Positions 6,974 through 15,717 of a stretch of DNA of 35,729 nucleotides are shown here, one piece after another. The position numbers and the translations under genes are program-made. This DNA is from JBMTVT01 sp049451635 (GTDB taxonomy: Bacteria > Bacteroidota > Bacteroidia > Flavobacteriales > Flavobacteriaceae): assembly GCA_049451635.1 (NCBI GenBank), contig JBMTVT010000017.1, forward strand, positions 1 to 35,729, read 5' to 3'. How positions within the stretch are numbered: the first letter of the stretch is position 1; each line of letters starts with the position of its first letter. The notes under the pieces were generated by a model. It saw nothing but the letters and a program-made list of their open reading frames with translations, had not been told where the DNA came from and made no database searches.

Positions 6974-9900
6974 ATGGCTCAATTTAACTATAAAAAATGG
7001 AACACTATTTTAGGTTGGTTCTCTTTTTTAATAGCGCTTATTACATACTCTTTAACTGTTGAACCTACGGTAAGTTTTTGGGATGCTGGAGAATATATTT
7101 TAACATCTTCTAAACTCCAAGTTGGGCATCCACCAGGAGCACCATTATTCCAAATGATGGGGGCGTTTTTCTCTATTTTTACTTTTGGAAACAACGAGCT
7201 TATTGGTTGGATGATGAATATGATGAGTGCTGTGTCTAGTGCATTTACCATTTTGTTTATGTTTTGGACCATTACCTTGTTACTAAAAAAATTAACAGGT
7301 AGTAAAGAACTTTCGCAGCCAAAAGCCATGGCTATTTTAGGTAGTGGTTTGGTGGGTAGTTTAGCGTTTGCCTTTACCGATTCGTTTTGGTTTAATGCTG
7401 TTGAGACCGAAGTGTACGCCATGGCAACCTTAATTATGTCGGTTTTATTTTGGCTTGGGCTACGTTGGGAACAGGATATGGATAAACCTCGCGGAAACCG
7501 TTGGCTTATTTTAATAGCCTTTATCATTGGCTTATCTTTTGGAGTTCATTTTATGGGATTATTAACCATTCCTGCCATTGGGCTTATTTACTACTTTAAA
7601 AATCACAAAACTATTACGGTTAAAAACTTCATCATTGCCAATGTAGTTTCGGTGGCGGTTTTACTATTTATATTCAAACTTCTGGCTCCTAATATTTTAA
7701 AAATATTCAGTGTTTTTGAAATCTTTTTTGTGAATACTATTGGGCTACCTTTTAACTCAGGTTCTATTATTTCTGGGATACTTTTAGTAGCCTTAATTAA
7801 TTACGCTTTAAGGTATACTAGACAAAAAGGTTATGTAAATTTAAACACGGGTATACTTTGTGTAACTTTTGTAATTATTGGGTTCTCAACTTGGTTAATG
7901 CTGCCTATTCGTGCTAATGCTAACGTTGTTATTAATGAAAATAATCCATCAAGTGCTAGAGAATTGCTGGCTTATTATAACCTAGAGCAATACCCCGAAA
8001 CACACTTATTTTATGGCCCACAGTTTACAGACCAATATGCCTATCTAGATGATAACAACCCATACGTTGACGATAAACCTAAGTATGAAAAAGATGAAGA
8101 AAAAGGTGAATATGTTGTTGTTAACGATTACAAAAACGCTAAACAAAACTACAACTCCAAGCACGCTTCAATTTTACCGCGTATGTGGAGTGCTGAACAT
8201 GCTGAAAACTATATGATGTTTTCCGGTTTTCTGGATTTCAAGCTGAAACCAGAATATCAAATGGAAAACCAATTGCGAACTGCAGTATCGAATTTTAAAA
8301 ATGATGTTGCTCAAGGCAATGTGGATTATGAGGATTACAATAATTTCTTAAAACGTTTCAAAAGTTATATTGATGTTGAAAAACCATCGCTTGTAAGTAA
8401 TATTGCTTATCTTTTTGAGTATCAATTGGGTTATATGTACTGGCGTTATTTTATGTGGAATTTTGCTGGACGACAAGACGATATTCAAGGCCGATATGAT
8501 AACCACGGAAATTGGATAACCGGTATAAAACCTTTAGATGAAATTCACTTAGGGCTTTCTCAAGATAATTTACCAAGTGATATAAAAAACAATAAAGCTA
8601 GAAATACGTATTATTTATTGCCGCTTATTTTAGGCCTTATTGGGTTCTTTTTCTTGTTCAATAAAGACAAGAAATTATTTTGGGTAATGTTAGTGTTTTT
8701 TCTATTCACAGGCATCGCTATTCAAGTTTACACAAACGTACGCCCATTCGAACCTCGTGAACGCGACTATTCCGTAGTTGGGTCTTTTTATGTATTTGCG
8801 CTTTGGATTGGTTTTGGAGTTTACGCAATCTATGATATTCTTAAAAATAAACTATCAAAAAAATTATTGGCCCCTATTGTTACAGTGGTTTGTTTGATAC
8901 TAGTCCCAGGAATTTTAGCAGCAAACAATTGGGATGATCATGATCGTTCTGATAAATACACCGCCAAAGCTATGGCGAAAATGTATTTGGATTCGTGTGC
9001 TGAAAATGCCATTTTATTTACCATTGGCGATAACGATACCTTTGCACTTTGGTATGCCCAAGAAATTGAAGGCTACCGTACAGATGTACGTGTGGTAAAC
9101 ACCAGTTTGTTCCAAACTGATTGGTACATTGACCAAATGAAACGCAAAGCTTACGAAAGCGACACTATACCATCGCAATTAACCCATGATTTGTATAAAT
9201 ATGGCACCAACGATTATATCATTATTCAACCAGTAATTAAGGATACTTTAGAAATAAAACAATTTTTAGATTTTGTTGCCAGTAATAACCCCAGAACAAA
9301 ATATAAATATGTGTTACAACAAGAAGGTGTCGATTTATCTCAGGTAAGAAGTCAGGATTTGAATGCCACATATATGCCAACACCATTTTTACGACTTCCT
9401 GTAAATAAAGAAAATGCCTTAAAATCTGGTATTGTGGCTTCAAAAGACGCAGATAAAATTGTGCCTAATATTGATATTGAGGTAGAAGGTGGCGCTCTTT
9501 ACAAAAATAGATTGCTAATGCTCGATATTGTTGCCAATAACGAGTGGAAACGCCCCATATATTTCACTGGTGGCAGCTTTGGAGATGATGACTACATTTG
9601 GATGAAAGACTACCTTCAACTTGATGGCATGTGCTATAAATTAGTACCTATAAGAACTCCTGTAGATAAGGCTAACCCATTTGATATGGGACGTGTTGAT
9701 AGTGATTTAATGTACAAAAAAGTTAAAGCTTGGGATTGGGGCAATAGTGGAAGTCCAGATATTTACCACGACCCTGAAACGCGCAAAAATTCCATTACTT
9801 ACAGAGGTAATTTAGCACGCTTAACAGAACAGTTAATTAGAGAAGATAAAATGGATAAAGCTGAAGAAATAGCAGATATTGCAATGGACAATATGCCAGT

Positions 9901-10279
9901 GGATTATTATGGCTATTACACCTTATTAGAACCATACATTAGCGCCTATTATGAAGTTGGCAATAAAGAAAAAGCACAACGCTTATTTAAAGATGTGGCT
10001 AAAAAATATCAAGAAAACTTGTCGTATTACAGCAATTTAAAAGTTGATAGCCAAGAACGTTTGTTTGAAGATATTTATACCGATATTCAGCGCTACAAAG
10101 GATTTATAGATGTGTTGGTTAAATACGATATTGATTTTGCTGAAAAAGAAGGAGACAATTTCAATAATTACCTGCGTTCCTTCAAACACTTTTATGGCGA
10201 TGATGAACCCAAGGAAGAGATAAGAACCGATGTAGATATTCCTGTTGATAGTGATTTAAAAATAGATACAACTAATTAA
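6974..10279 (+). CDS. DUF2723 family membrane protein (TMEM260/GT117-like glycosyltransferase)
   Basis: About 1101 residues from ATG 6974 (MAQFNYKKWN). An upstream in-frame start at 6938 is less likely because it overlaps the promoter. The N-terminal half has many membrane segments and an early conserved loop, WDAGEYI..GHPPGAPLF (D37, E40), characteristic of DUF2723. Further membrane helices lie at about 540-680. A large soluble C-terminal half follows, with TPR-like helical repeats near its end (NLARLTEQLIREDKMDKAEEIA region). The family is related to human TMEM260, a protein O-mannosyltransferase, and to GT117, so a lipid-linked-sugar transferase in the inner membrane is the best guess. The acceptor is unknown; Bacteroidota O-glycosylated envelope proteins are one possibility. 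A NodB-type deacetylase follows after 18 nt, probably in the same transcript. Confidence 0.9.
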   Translation: MAQFNYKKWNTILGWFSFLIALITYSLTVEPTVSFWDAGEYILTSSKLQVGHPPGAPLFQMMGAFFSIFTFGNNELIGWMMNMMSAVSSAFTILFMFWTITLLLKKLTGSKELSQPKAMAILGSGLVGSLAFAFTDSFWFNAVETEVYAMATLIMSVLFWLGLRWEQDMDKPRGNRWLILIAFIIGLSFGVHFMGLLTIPAIGLIYYFKNHKTITVKNFIIANVVSVAVLLFIFKLLAPNILKIFSVFEIFFVNTIGLPFNSGSIISGILLVALINYALRYTRQKGYVNLNTGILCVTFVIIGFSTWLMLPIRANANVVINENNPSSARELLAYYNLEQYPETHLFYGPQFTDQYAYLDDNNPYVDDKPKYEKDEEKGEYVVVNDYKNAKQNYNSKHASILPRMWSAEHAENYMMFSGFLDFKLKPEYQMENQLRTAVSNFKNDVAQGNVDYEDYNNFLKRFKSYIDVEKPSLVSNIAYLFEYQLGYMYWRYFMWNFAGRQDDIQGRYDNHGNWITGIKPLDEIHLGLSQDNLPSDIKNNKARNTYYLLPLILGLIGFFFLFNKDKKLFWVMLVFFLFTGIAIQVYTNVRPFEPRERDYSVVGSFYVFALWIGFGVYAIYDILKNKLSKKLLAPIVTVVCLILVPGILAANNWDDHDRSDKYTAKAMAKMYLDSCAENAILFTIGDNDTFALWYAQEIEGYRTDVRVVNTSLFQTDWYIDQMKRKAYESDTIPSQLTHDLYKYGTNDYIIIQPVIKDTLEIKQFLDFVASNNPRTKYKYVLQQEGVDLSQVRSQDLNATYMPTPFLRLPVNKENALKSGIVASKDADKIVPNIDIEVEGGALYKNRLLMLDIVANNEWKRPIYFTGGSFGDDDYIWMKDYLQLDGMCYKLVPIRTPVDKANPFDMGRVDSDLMYKKVKAWDWGNSGSPDIYHDPETRKNSITYRGNLARLTEQLIREDKMDKAEEIADIAMDNMPVDYYGYYTLLEPYISAYYEVGNKEKAQRLFKDVAKKYQENLSYYSNLKVDSQERLFEDIYTDIQRYKGFIDVLVKYDIDFAEKEGDNFNNYLRSFKHFYGDDEPKEEIRTDVDIPVDSDLKIDTTN

Positions 10280-10297
10280 TTTGGTATTGACCAAGGC

Positions 10298-10942
10298 ATG
10301 GCCTTTACACCTATTAAAACTCCTTTAGTAGCAAAAAAAATGTTCCCAAATTATGTTTGGGACATACCTACTGATACAAAAGATTTGTACCTAACGTTTG
10401 ATGATGGCCCTACCCCAGAAATAACCAATTGGACAATTGAGGTGTTAAAACAACACAACGCCAAAGCCACTTTTTTTTGCATTGGAAACAATGTTGAAAA
10501 ACACCCTGATATTTTCCAAAATATCATTGATAATGGCCATACCATTGGAAACCACACGCAAAACCATATTAAAGGTTGGAAAACGAAAACAGAAGATTAT
10601 TTGAAGAATGTTGCAGAAGCACAAGAAACAATCAATGCTAAAATTTCAAATTCGTCAATATCCAATCTTTTTCGTCCTCCTTATGGGAAAATAACTCCCA
10701 AACAGGGTAGAAAGCTAATTGAATTGGGATACAAGATTGTTATGTGGGATGTTATCTCTTTTGATTGGGATAAAAACATTAGTAAAGATACTTGTTTAAA
10801 CAACGTCAATTCAAAAGCAAAAAATGGCAGTATTATTGTTTTTCACGATAGTGTAAAAGCATCAAAAAATATGCAATATGCCCTTCCAAGAGTTTTGGAA
10901 TATTTTAGTGAAAACGGGTATGAATTTAAATCAATTAATTAG
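10298..10942 (+). CDS. Polysaccharide deacetylase (NodB-type)
   Basis: A 214-residue NodB-homology enzyme. All five motifs are visible: TFDDGP with catalytic/metal aspartates D35-D36, the metal histidines in GNHTQNH (H86, H90), RPPYG (126-130), WDVISFDW (150-157) and VFHDS (H183). Such enzymes remove acetyl groups from N-acetylated sugars in peptidoglycan, chitin-like or surface polysaccharides, using Zn or Co. No signal peptide or membrane anchor is evident, which is unusual for an enzyme acting on exported glycan; it might act on a precursor on the inside. It starts 18 nt after the DUF2723 glycosyltransferase, suggesting co-transcription and a shared envelope-glycan role (inference). Confidence 0.93.
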   Translation: MAFTPIKTPLVAKKMFPNYVWDIPTDTKDLYLTFDDGPTPEITNWTIEVLKQHNAKATFFCIGNNVEKHPDIFQNIIDNGHTIGNHTQNHIKGWKTKTEDYLKNVAEAQETINAKISNSSISNLFRPPYGKITPKQGRKLIELGYKIVMWDVISFDWDKNISKDTCLNNVNSKAKNGSIIVFHDSVKASKNMQYALPRVLEYFSENGYEFKSIN

Positions 10943-10998
10943 ATTGATTACTATCTTCACTTCTACAAGATTAATGTGACGCTTAGAAGTAATAAAAT

Positions 10999-11295
10999 TT
11001 AAACGTACTGTTGAATAATCCCTATAAGGGTATTGGCATCTTGCTCTCCACTTTGGCGCCATTTCATCTCGCCATTCTTATAAATTATTAATGTAGGCAA
11101 GGTTTTAACGCGTAAGGCCTCTGCTAATTCTTCATTTTTTTCAACATCAATTTTAATAACTTTAGCCTTATCACCTAGAGCTGCGGCAACGTCTCTTAAT
11201 ATAAGATGCATTGCTTCTGATTGATCATTCCACTCTGTATAGAAGTCTAACAAAACAGGAATTTCTACATCTATAAGTTCCCCAAATTTTGACAT
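10999..11295 (-). CDS. Thioredoxin-fold protein lacking the CxxC cysteines
   Basis: A 98-residue single thioredoxin domain without a signal peptide. The fold landmarks are present: VLLDFYTEW (14-22), VIKIDVEKN (46-54), the cis-proline loop TLPTLIIY (P67) and the terminal GIIQQY helix. The redox motif is not: where thioredoxins have WCGPC the sequence is WNDQS (22-26), and there is no cysteine anywhere in the protein. It cannot act as a classical disulfide reductase, so a binding or scaffold role is more likely. It is convergent with the deacetylase gene and has its own -7 element upstream. Fold call is firm; function is unknown. Confidence 0.85.
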   Translation of the reverse strand: MSKFGELIDVEIPVLLDFYTEWNDQSEAMHLILRDVAAALGDKAKVIKIDVEKNEELAEALRVKTLPTLIIYKNGEMKWRQSGEQDANTLIGIIQQYV

Positions 11296-11326
11296 ATATT
11301 AATGCTTTAGTTCAAACATCGTATTA

Positions 11327-11334
11327 CAAACCTA
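11327..11334 (-). promoter_or_regulatory. -7 element upstream of the thioredoxin-like gene
   Basis: Minus-strand TAGGTTTG matches TAnnTTTG and lies about 32 nt before the ATG. No clear TTG is seen at the -33 distance. Confidence 0.4.
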
Positions 11335-11437
11335 CGTAATTTTTCTATATTATTGACATTATACACTTAAGTAGGCTCTCTCTTACTTTATTTTTTAATA
11401 TAAACTCGCCAAGAGTAAATATAACATTTCCATGCAA

Positions 11438-12667
11438 TTATGTTACACTTGTGCCTTTTTTAAGTTCTATAACAGTAATTTCTGGCCAAATACCAACACG
11501 ACCTGGATACCCTAAATATCCAAAACCTCTATTTACATTTATAAACTGTCCCATTTCTTTATAAATTCCTGCCCAATACTTATAACGCCATTTTATGGGG
11601 CTCCATTTTATCCATCCTGGAATTTCAATACCAAATTGCATTCCGTGAGTATGACCGCTAAGTGTTAAGTGATAATGATAATCATCATTAATAACCTCAG
11701 CTTCCCAATGCGATGGGTCGTGGCTCATTAAAATTTTAAAATCATTTGGCTCAATATTCTTAGAAGCTTTCTTTAAATCACCTGCTTTTTTAAACTCGCC
11801 TTTTCCCCAGTTTTCAACACCAACAATGGCTATTCGTTGCCCATTTTTTTCTATAAACCTACTTTCGTTTAAAAGCAAATCATATCCCATCTCTTTTTGT
11901 AGTTGAACCAAATCTAATAAATTTTGTGCTTTAGCTTCATCAGATGGCCAATCTACGTAATCACCATAATCATGATTTCCTAATATTGAAAATACCCCAT
12001 CCTTAGCCTCAAGTGTGCTAAATAAATCTTTCCATTTATACATTTCAGATGCTTTATTATTTACCAAATCTCCGGTAAACATAATAACATCTGATTTTTG
12101 TTCGTTTATAAGATTTACGCCATATTCAATCTTCTCTTTGTTATCAAAACTACCTGAATGAATATCACTAATTTGTGTAATTCTATAACCATCAAAAGCT
12201 TCTGGCAAATCCTCAAAATGCAATGTATAATTTAAAACCCTAAACTGATACTTTCCTCTATACATACCATACAAAAGTGATGTAAGCGGTATGGCAGCTA
12301 ATCCAAGAGCAATTTGACTTATGAACTTTCTGCGTGATGGCAAATAAAAAGTTTCTTTTGTAGTTACCAGTTTATCGTAAAGTCCCAGAATAAATCTTAT
12401 GATATCTTCACCCAACAAAATAGGAATAATAACCAAGTTGAAGGATATAAACGCCAATAAAACACCAAAAGCATAACTTTTGGAAGGTGTTAAAACACGC
12501 CCTTCTGAAGGTGATAAAAACTGTGATAAAAAATTACCAATTATGATAATTGCAATTCCAAAAAACACATAATAAAACCAAGTGCTTTTAACCACTGTTC
12601 TTATAGCTTGAACCCCATAAATGCTAATTACCGTAAAAAAAATAAGGAAAATAATCCAACGTAGCAT
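11438..12667 (-). CDS. Membrane-anchored metallophosphoesterase
   Basis: A 409-residue protein. The first 100 residues hold about three to four membrane helices (about 3-22, 32-52, 66-95). A short segment SRRKFISQIALGLAAIPL (111-128) resembles a twin-arginine signal but is internal. A calcineurin-like phosphoesterase domain fills the rest, with DIHSG (near 168), GDLVN, GNHDY, a histidine-bearing SHDPSHW and the final SGHTHG metal-binding motif. This arrangement is like the YaeI/YkuE group, which in some bacteria acts on lipid or nucleotide phosphates; the substrate here is unknown. It probably faces the periplasm or membrane surface. It is transcribed from its own -7 element at 12682-12689. 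Confidence 0.92.
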   Translation of the reverse strand: MLRWIIFLIFFTVISIYGVQAIRTVVKSTWFYYVFFGIAIIIIGNFLSQFLSPSEGRVLTPSKSYAFGVLLAFISFNLVIIPILLGEDIIRFILGLYDKLVTTKETFYLPSRRKFISQIALGLAAIPLTSLLYGMYRGKYQFRVLNYTLHFEDLPEAFDGYRITQISDIHSGSFDNKEKIEYGVNLINEQKSDVIMFTGDLVNNKASEMYKWKDLFSTLEAKDGVFSILGNHDYGDYVDWPSDEAKAQNLLDLVQLQKEMGYDLLLNESRFIEKNGQRIAIVGVENWGKGEFKKAGDLKKASKNIEPNDFKILMSHDPSHWEAEVINDDYHYHLTLSGHTHGMQFGIEIPGWIKWSPIKWRYKYWAGIYKEMGQFINVNRGFGYLGYPGRVGIWPEITVIELKKGTSVT

Positions 12668-12681
12668 ACTTCTTTTTTGTT

Positions 12682-12689
12682 CAAAGATA
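12682..12689 (-). promoter_or_regulatory. -7 element of the metallophosphoesterase gene
   Basis: Minus-strand TATCTTTG fits TAnnTTTG and lies 14 nt before the ATG, so the leader would be very short. No clear TTG is seen upstream. Confidence 0.4.
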
Positions 12690-12711
12690 CTTCATTTTAA
12701 ACATAGAAGTG

Positions 12712-12779
12712 AAATGCTAAATATTTTTAACGATACCTTAAGAGTTTTAATTCTTAAGGTAACGATAAAATTAGCATTT
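12712..12779. repeat. Imperfect 68-bp inverted repeat
   Basis: Outer arms AAATGCTAA (12712-12720) and TTAGCATTT (12771-12779) enclose inner arms TACCTTAAGA (12734-12743) and TCTTAAGGTA (12752-12761) around an 8-nt loop. A direct repeat TAACGATA (12728-12735 and 12760-12767) overlaps the inner arms. It fills the gap between the metallophosphoesterase and the end of the cutC pseudogene. There is no T-run after either side, so it is not an obvious intrinsic terminator. Confidence 0.6.
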
Positions 12780-13278
12780 AAAATTGCTTTAACAGTTCTT
12801 GAATAATGGTAATATCAGAATACGACTTTATGGATTCATCAAAAACCTTAACGTTATTCATTAATACTTTGGGTGGACTTATAACCGTTTTAACGGTGGT
12901 TGCTGAAACATGTATTTCTGAAAAACCAGCTTCCTTAAACAACAGAACATTGTTAGGATTAACCCCGCCACCAGGTAATACAGTTAAATCACCTTTTGAT
13001 TGCTCTCTTAAGTCCTTTAATAAACTCATGCCCTTTTCAGCAGATAATTCTTAACCAGAAGTAAGAACACGTTTAACCTTTAGGTCCATCAAGTGCTTTA
13101 ACGCTTGTTTTGGGTCTGAAACCCAATCAAAAGCACGATGAAATGTAAAATCCAAAGGTTTTGAAAGTTCTAAAAGTGTTTTTGTTCGAGCCACATCGAT
13201 CATTTGATGATTATCCAAAACTCCCGAAACTATACCTTTGCAATCCAAATCTTTACAAAGTAAAATATCTTGTTTCAA
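12778..13278 (-). pseudogene. cutC: Truncated and interrupted CutC-family gene
   Basis: Two pieces of one CutC-type TIM-barrel protein lie in the same minus-strand frame. The first (13278-13054) reads KQDILLCKDLDCKGIVSGVL, then DFTFHRAFDWVSDP and RVLTSG. An in-frame TAA at 13051-13053 follows, then ELSAEKGMSLL, LPGGGVNPNN and GFSEIHVS to the normal end at 12778. Relatives often have Gln after LTSG, so CAA to TAA would explain the stop. The first roughly 80-90 residues of CutC (the ELC/GG..PS region) are missing: just upstream the frame soon meets TGA, and the sequence runs into the divergent glycosylasparaginase remnant. CutC is called a copper-homeostasis protein, but its biochemical role is poorly established. 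The 5' boundary given is the last recognisable point, not a true start. Confidence 0.85.
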
Positions 13279-13323
13279 TAGGACTAAAATTTTTCAGTTT
13301 TCATTTAACTCCATATATCACTT

Positions 13324-14308
13324 ATTAAACGAAGAAATTTTATAAAAACTCCTCTTTTAGTATTGTTGGTTTAATGGCTTCATCGTGTTTAACCTCAACC
13401 AAAGAAAATAAAGCACTTGCCAAAACCTATACATCGATAGTTAAGCTCATTGTAGTTTGCACGTGGAGATTTCAAAATGCAACAAAAAGCATGGAAAATT
13501 TACAACAATGAGCTAATGCCTTAAATGTTGTATATCAGGGTTTTATGATTGAATAATCTGACCCCAAAAATGAAACAGTTGGTCTAGGTGGCAGACACGA
13601 TAGAGATGGCAATGTTACCCTAGATGCTTGCATTATGGATAAAAATGGCAACTATGGCTCTGTGGTTTCAATTCAAAACATCATTCATCCGATTTCGGTA
13701 GCCAGAAAAGTTATGGAAAACACTCCACATGTTATACTTGCTGGAAAAGGCTCCGAAAAGTTTGCTTACGAAAGCGGTTTTAAAAAAACAGATTTATTAA
13801 CCGAAAGCACCCAAAAGCAATACGAGACATGTAAAGTAACATCTAATTATAAACCCATAATAAACATTGAAAACCATGACACCATTGGCCTGCTGGCCAT
13901 TAACAAAAATGGCGATATTTCTGGAGCTTTTATTACCAGTGGATTAGCTTATAAAATGGCTGGTAGAGTTGGCGACCCGCCCATTATTGGCTCGGGGTTG
14001 TTTATAGATAATGAAGTGGGCGGATGTGTTGCAACTGCTTAGGAGAAGAGGTGCTAAAAACAGTAGGCAGTTTTCTGGTGGTTGAATTAATGCGACAGGG
14101 TAAAACCCCACAACAAGCATGTGAGGAAGCTATATTGAGAATTTTAAATAAACCAAACAAAAATTACAAAGATTTTCAAGTAGGGTATATTGCGGCAAAT
14201 AAACATGGTGAAACTGGTAGCTATTCCATACATAGTGGGTTCAGTATGTCCAAATACCTAGATGACGTTCATGACGTTGTTCTATCAGACTACTTTAATA
14301 AAACCTAA
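13324..14308 (+). pseudogene. Decayed N4-(beta-N-acetylglucosaminyl)-L-asparaginase (glycosylasparaginase)
   Basis: The plus strand encodes a glycosylasparaginase, an N-terminal-nucleophile hydrolase that splits GlcNAc-Asn left from N-glycoprotein breakdown. Recognisable parts are GLGGRHDRDGNVTLDACIMD, HPISVARKVMENTPHV, the autocleavage site HDTIGLLAI (T is the nucleophile), ISGAFITSGLAYKM, GRVGDPPIIGSGLFIDNEVGG and LGEEVLKTVGSFLVVELMRQG. Lesions: an in-frame TGA at 13509-13511; TAA at 13554-13556; a probable 1-nt deletion near 14036 that shifts VATA into the LGEEV frame (TAG 14040-14042); and a frameshift near 13345 separating KRRNFIK from NSSFSIVGLMASSC, an apparent twin-arginine-type signal peptide. 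The codon before KRRNF is ATT where ATG is expected. The active-site sequence is intact but no full protein can be made. The 3' end overlaps the aldehyde dehydrogenase stop by 4 nt, tail to tail. Confidence 0.9.
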
Positions 14309-15705
14309 AACCACTTAATGGTAATATCTGTTAATTTTTGTTTGAATTTATTGTATGGCGGAAACAGCAAATAAAGCGGTCCTTTTGAATGACTTTTTAA
14401 CACCGCTCGTTGATTAGAAAAATCCTGAAAGCCAAAAAACCCATGCGCTCTCCCCATACCACTATTGTTAACGCCTCCAAATGGTAATTCGTGGTTAGAA
14501 AAATGTATTGCATTGGTGTTAATACAAACACCCCCAGACCTTGTGTTATTAATTATATAATCAATATGCTTTTTATTATTACTGTATATATAAAGTGCCA
14601 GAGGTCGTTCCTTTTCATTAATATAATGCACTGCTTCCTCAATGTTTTTATATGTTTTAATAGGAAGTATGGGGCCAAAGATTTCTTCCTGTAATAACTC
14701 ACTTTCATCAAGTAAATTTGAAATTACCGTTGGTTCAATGAAATTATCTGCTGAGTTATAAACACCCCCCTTTTCTATGATGGCCCCATTTTCTTTGGCC
14801 AATTCAATAGCACTTACCAATCGTTGACAGTGCTTCTCATTTACAAGTCTTCCAAACGAATTTGAACTCGATGCTTCTTCAGAATAATACATCAGCATTT
14901 GGTTTTTAAGTGCCTTAATTAATTCTTCTTTTTTAGATTCATGCACCAATACATAATCAGGTGCGATACATGTTTGTCCTGTGTTTAAATATTTACCCCA
15001 AACCAAATTTTTAACAGTTTTTTTTATACTGGCAGTTTCATCAATAATGGTTGGTGATTTTCCTCCTAACTCCAGAGTTACTGATGCTAAATGTTTTGAA
15101 GCTGCCTCCATAACTAGTTTGCCAACTATTGGAGAGCCAGTAAAAAAGATGTGATTGAAAGGAAGTTTTAATAAATTTTTTGAAACATCAACACCGCCTT
15201 CAAATAAAGCCACTTCATTATCGTTAAACAAATTATTTACCAAATTAGCCATTACTCTAGAGGTATTTGGCGTCATTTCCGATGGCTTTATTATTACGGT
15301 ATTACCAGCCGCAATTGCTGAAACCAATGGACTAAACGTTAAATTAACCGGATAGTTCCAAGGAGATATAATTAAGCAAACGCCCTTGGGTTCATATCTA
15401 ATCCAAGAGGATGTGCCAAACAAGGTTAAAGGCGTGTTAACGCGCTGTATTTTCATCCACTTTTTTAAATTTGATATAGCTACCTTAATCTCTTTTATTA
15501 CTAAATATAATTCAGTTAAATCGGTTTCAATTTCTGGCTTTTTAAAATCTGCAAATAGCGCATCTCTAATATCTTGCTTGAAAGTATGCTCCAAAGCTTG
15601 TTTTAAAGCTTTTAGTTTTTTAATTCGTGTTTTGTAGGATGAATTGCCAATAGCATATTGGTTGGCTTTTTGCTTGTTAAAAATTTCTATGAGTAATGTT
15701 TCCAA
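14305..15705 (-). CDS. Aldehyde dehydrogenase (class 3-like)
   Basis: A 466-residue NAD(P)-dependent aldehyde dehydrogenase. Motifs include SPWNYPVNLTFSPL (substrate and cofactor region), AAGNTVIIKPSE, the FTGSPIVGK nucleotide-binding loop, the general base E212 in LELGGKSP and the nucleophile C246 in NTGQTCIAPDY. The lack of an N-terminal extension and the C-terminal region (PFGGVNNSGMG, YLLFPPYNKF) fit the class 3 / fatty-aldehyde group, so medium or long-chain aldehydes are likely substrates. The start codon is TTG at 15703-15705; no ATG is available at the expected place. A promoter-like TTG-N18-TAAATTTA lies just upstream. It is divergent from polA. No lesions are seen although its neighbour is decayed. 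Confidence 0.94.
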   Translation of the reverse strand: METLLIEIFNKQKANQYAIGNSSYKTRIKKLKALKQALEHTFKQDIRDALFADFKKPEIETDLTELYLVIKEIKVAISNLKKWMKIQRVNTPLTLFGTSSWIRYEPKGVCLIISPWNYPVNLTFSPLVSAIAAGNTVIIKPSEMTPNTSRVMANLVNNLFNDNEVALFEGGVDVSKNLLKLPFNHIFFTGSPIVGKLVMEAASKHLASVTLELGGKSPTIIDETASIKKTVKNLVWGKYLNTGQTCIAPDYVLVHESKKEELIKALKNQMLMYYSEEASSSNSFGRLVNEKHCQRLVSAIELAKENGAIIEKGGVYNSADNFIEPTVISNLLDESELLQEEIFGPILPIKTYKNIEEAVHYINEKERPLALYIYSNNKKHIDYIINNTRSGGVCINTNAIHFSNHELPFGGVNNSGMGRAHGFFGFQDFSNQRAVLKSHSKGPLYLLFPPYNKFKQKLTDITIKWF

Positions 15706-15717
15706 AAAGATTGATTT

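Noticed and set aside
6988..7527. A 179-codon ORF antisense to the DUF2723 gene
   Set aside because: It mirrors the membrane-helix codons of a well-supported gene and matches no family.
12778..13278. Two separate small genes on either side of 13051
   Set aside because: They are in the same frame and together form the C-terminal two thirds of one CutC protein split by a TAA.
454..14308. In-frame TAA/TAG as recoded Gln codons
   Set aside because: Intact genes throughout the window use TAA and TAG as real stops, including stop/start overlaps at rplM-rpsI and rpoN, and the broken genes also carry frameshifts.
13635..14308. Two separate small genes (13635-14042 and 14024-14308)
   Set aside because: Both are pieces of one glycosylasparaginase joined by a 1-nt frameshift near 14036.
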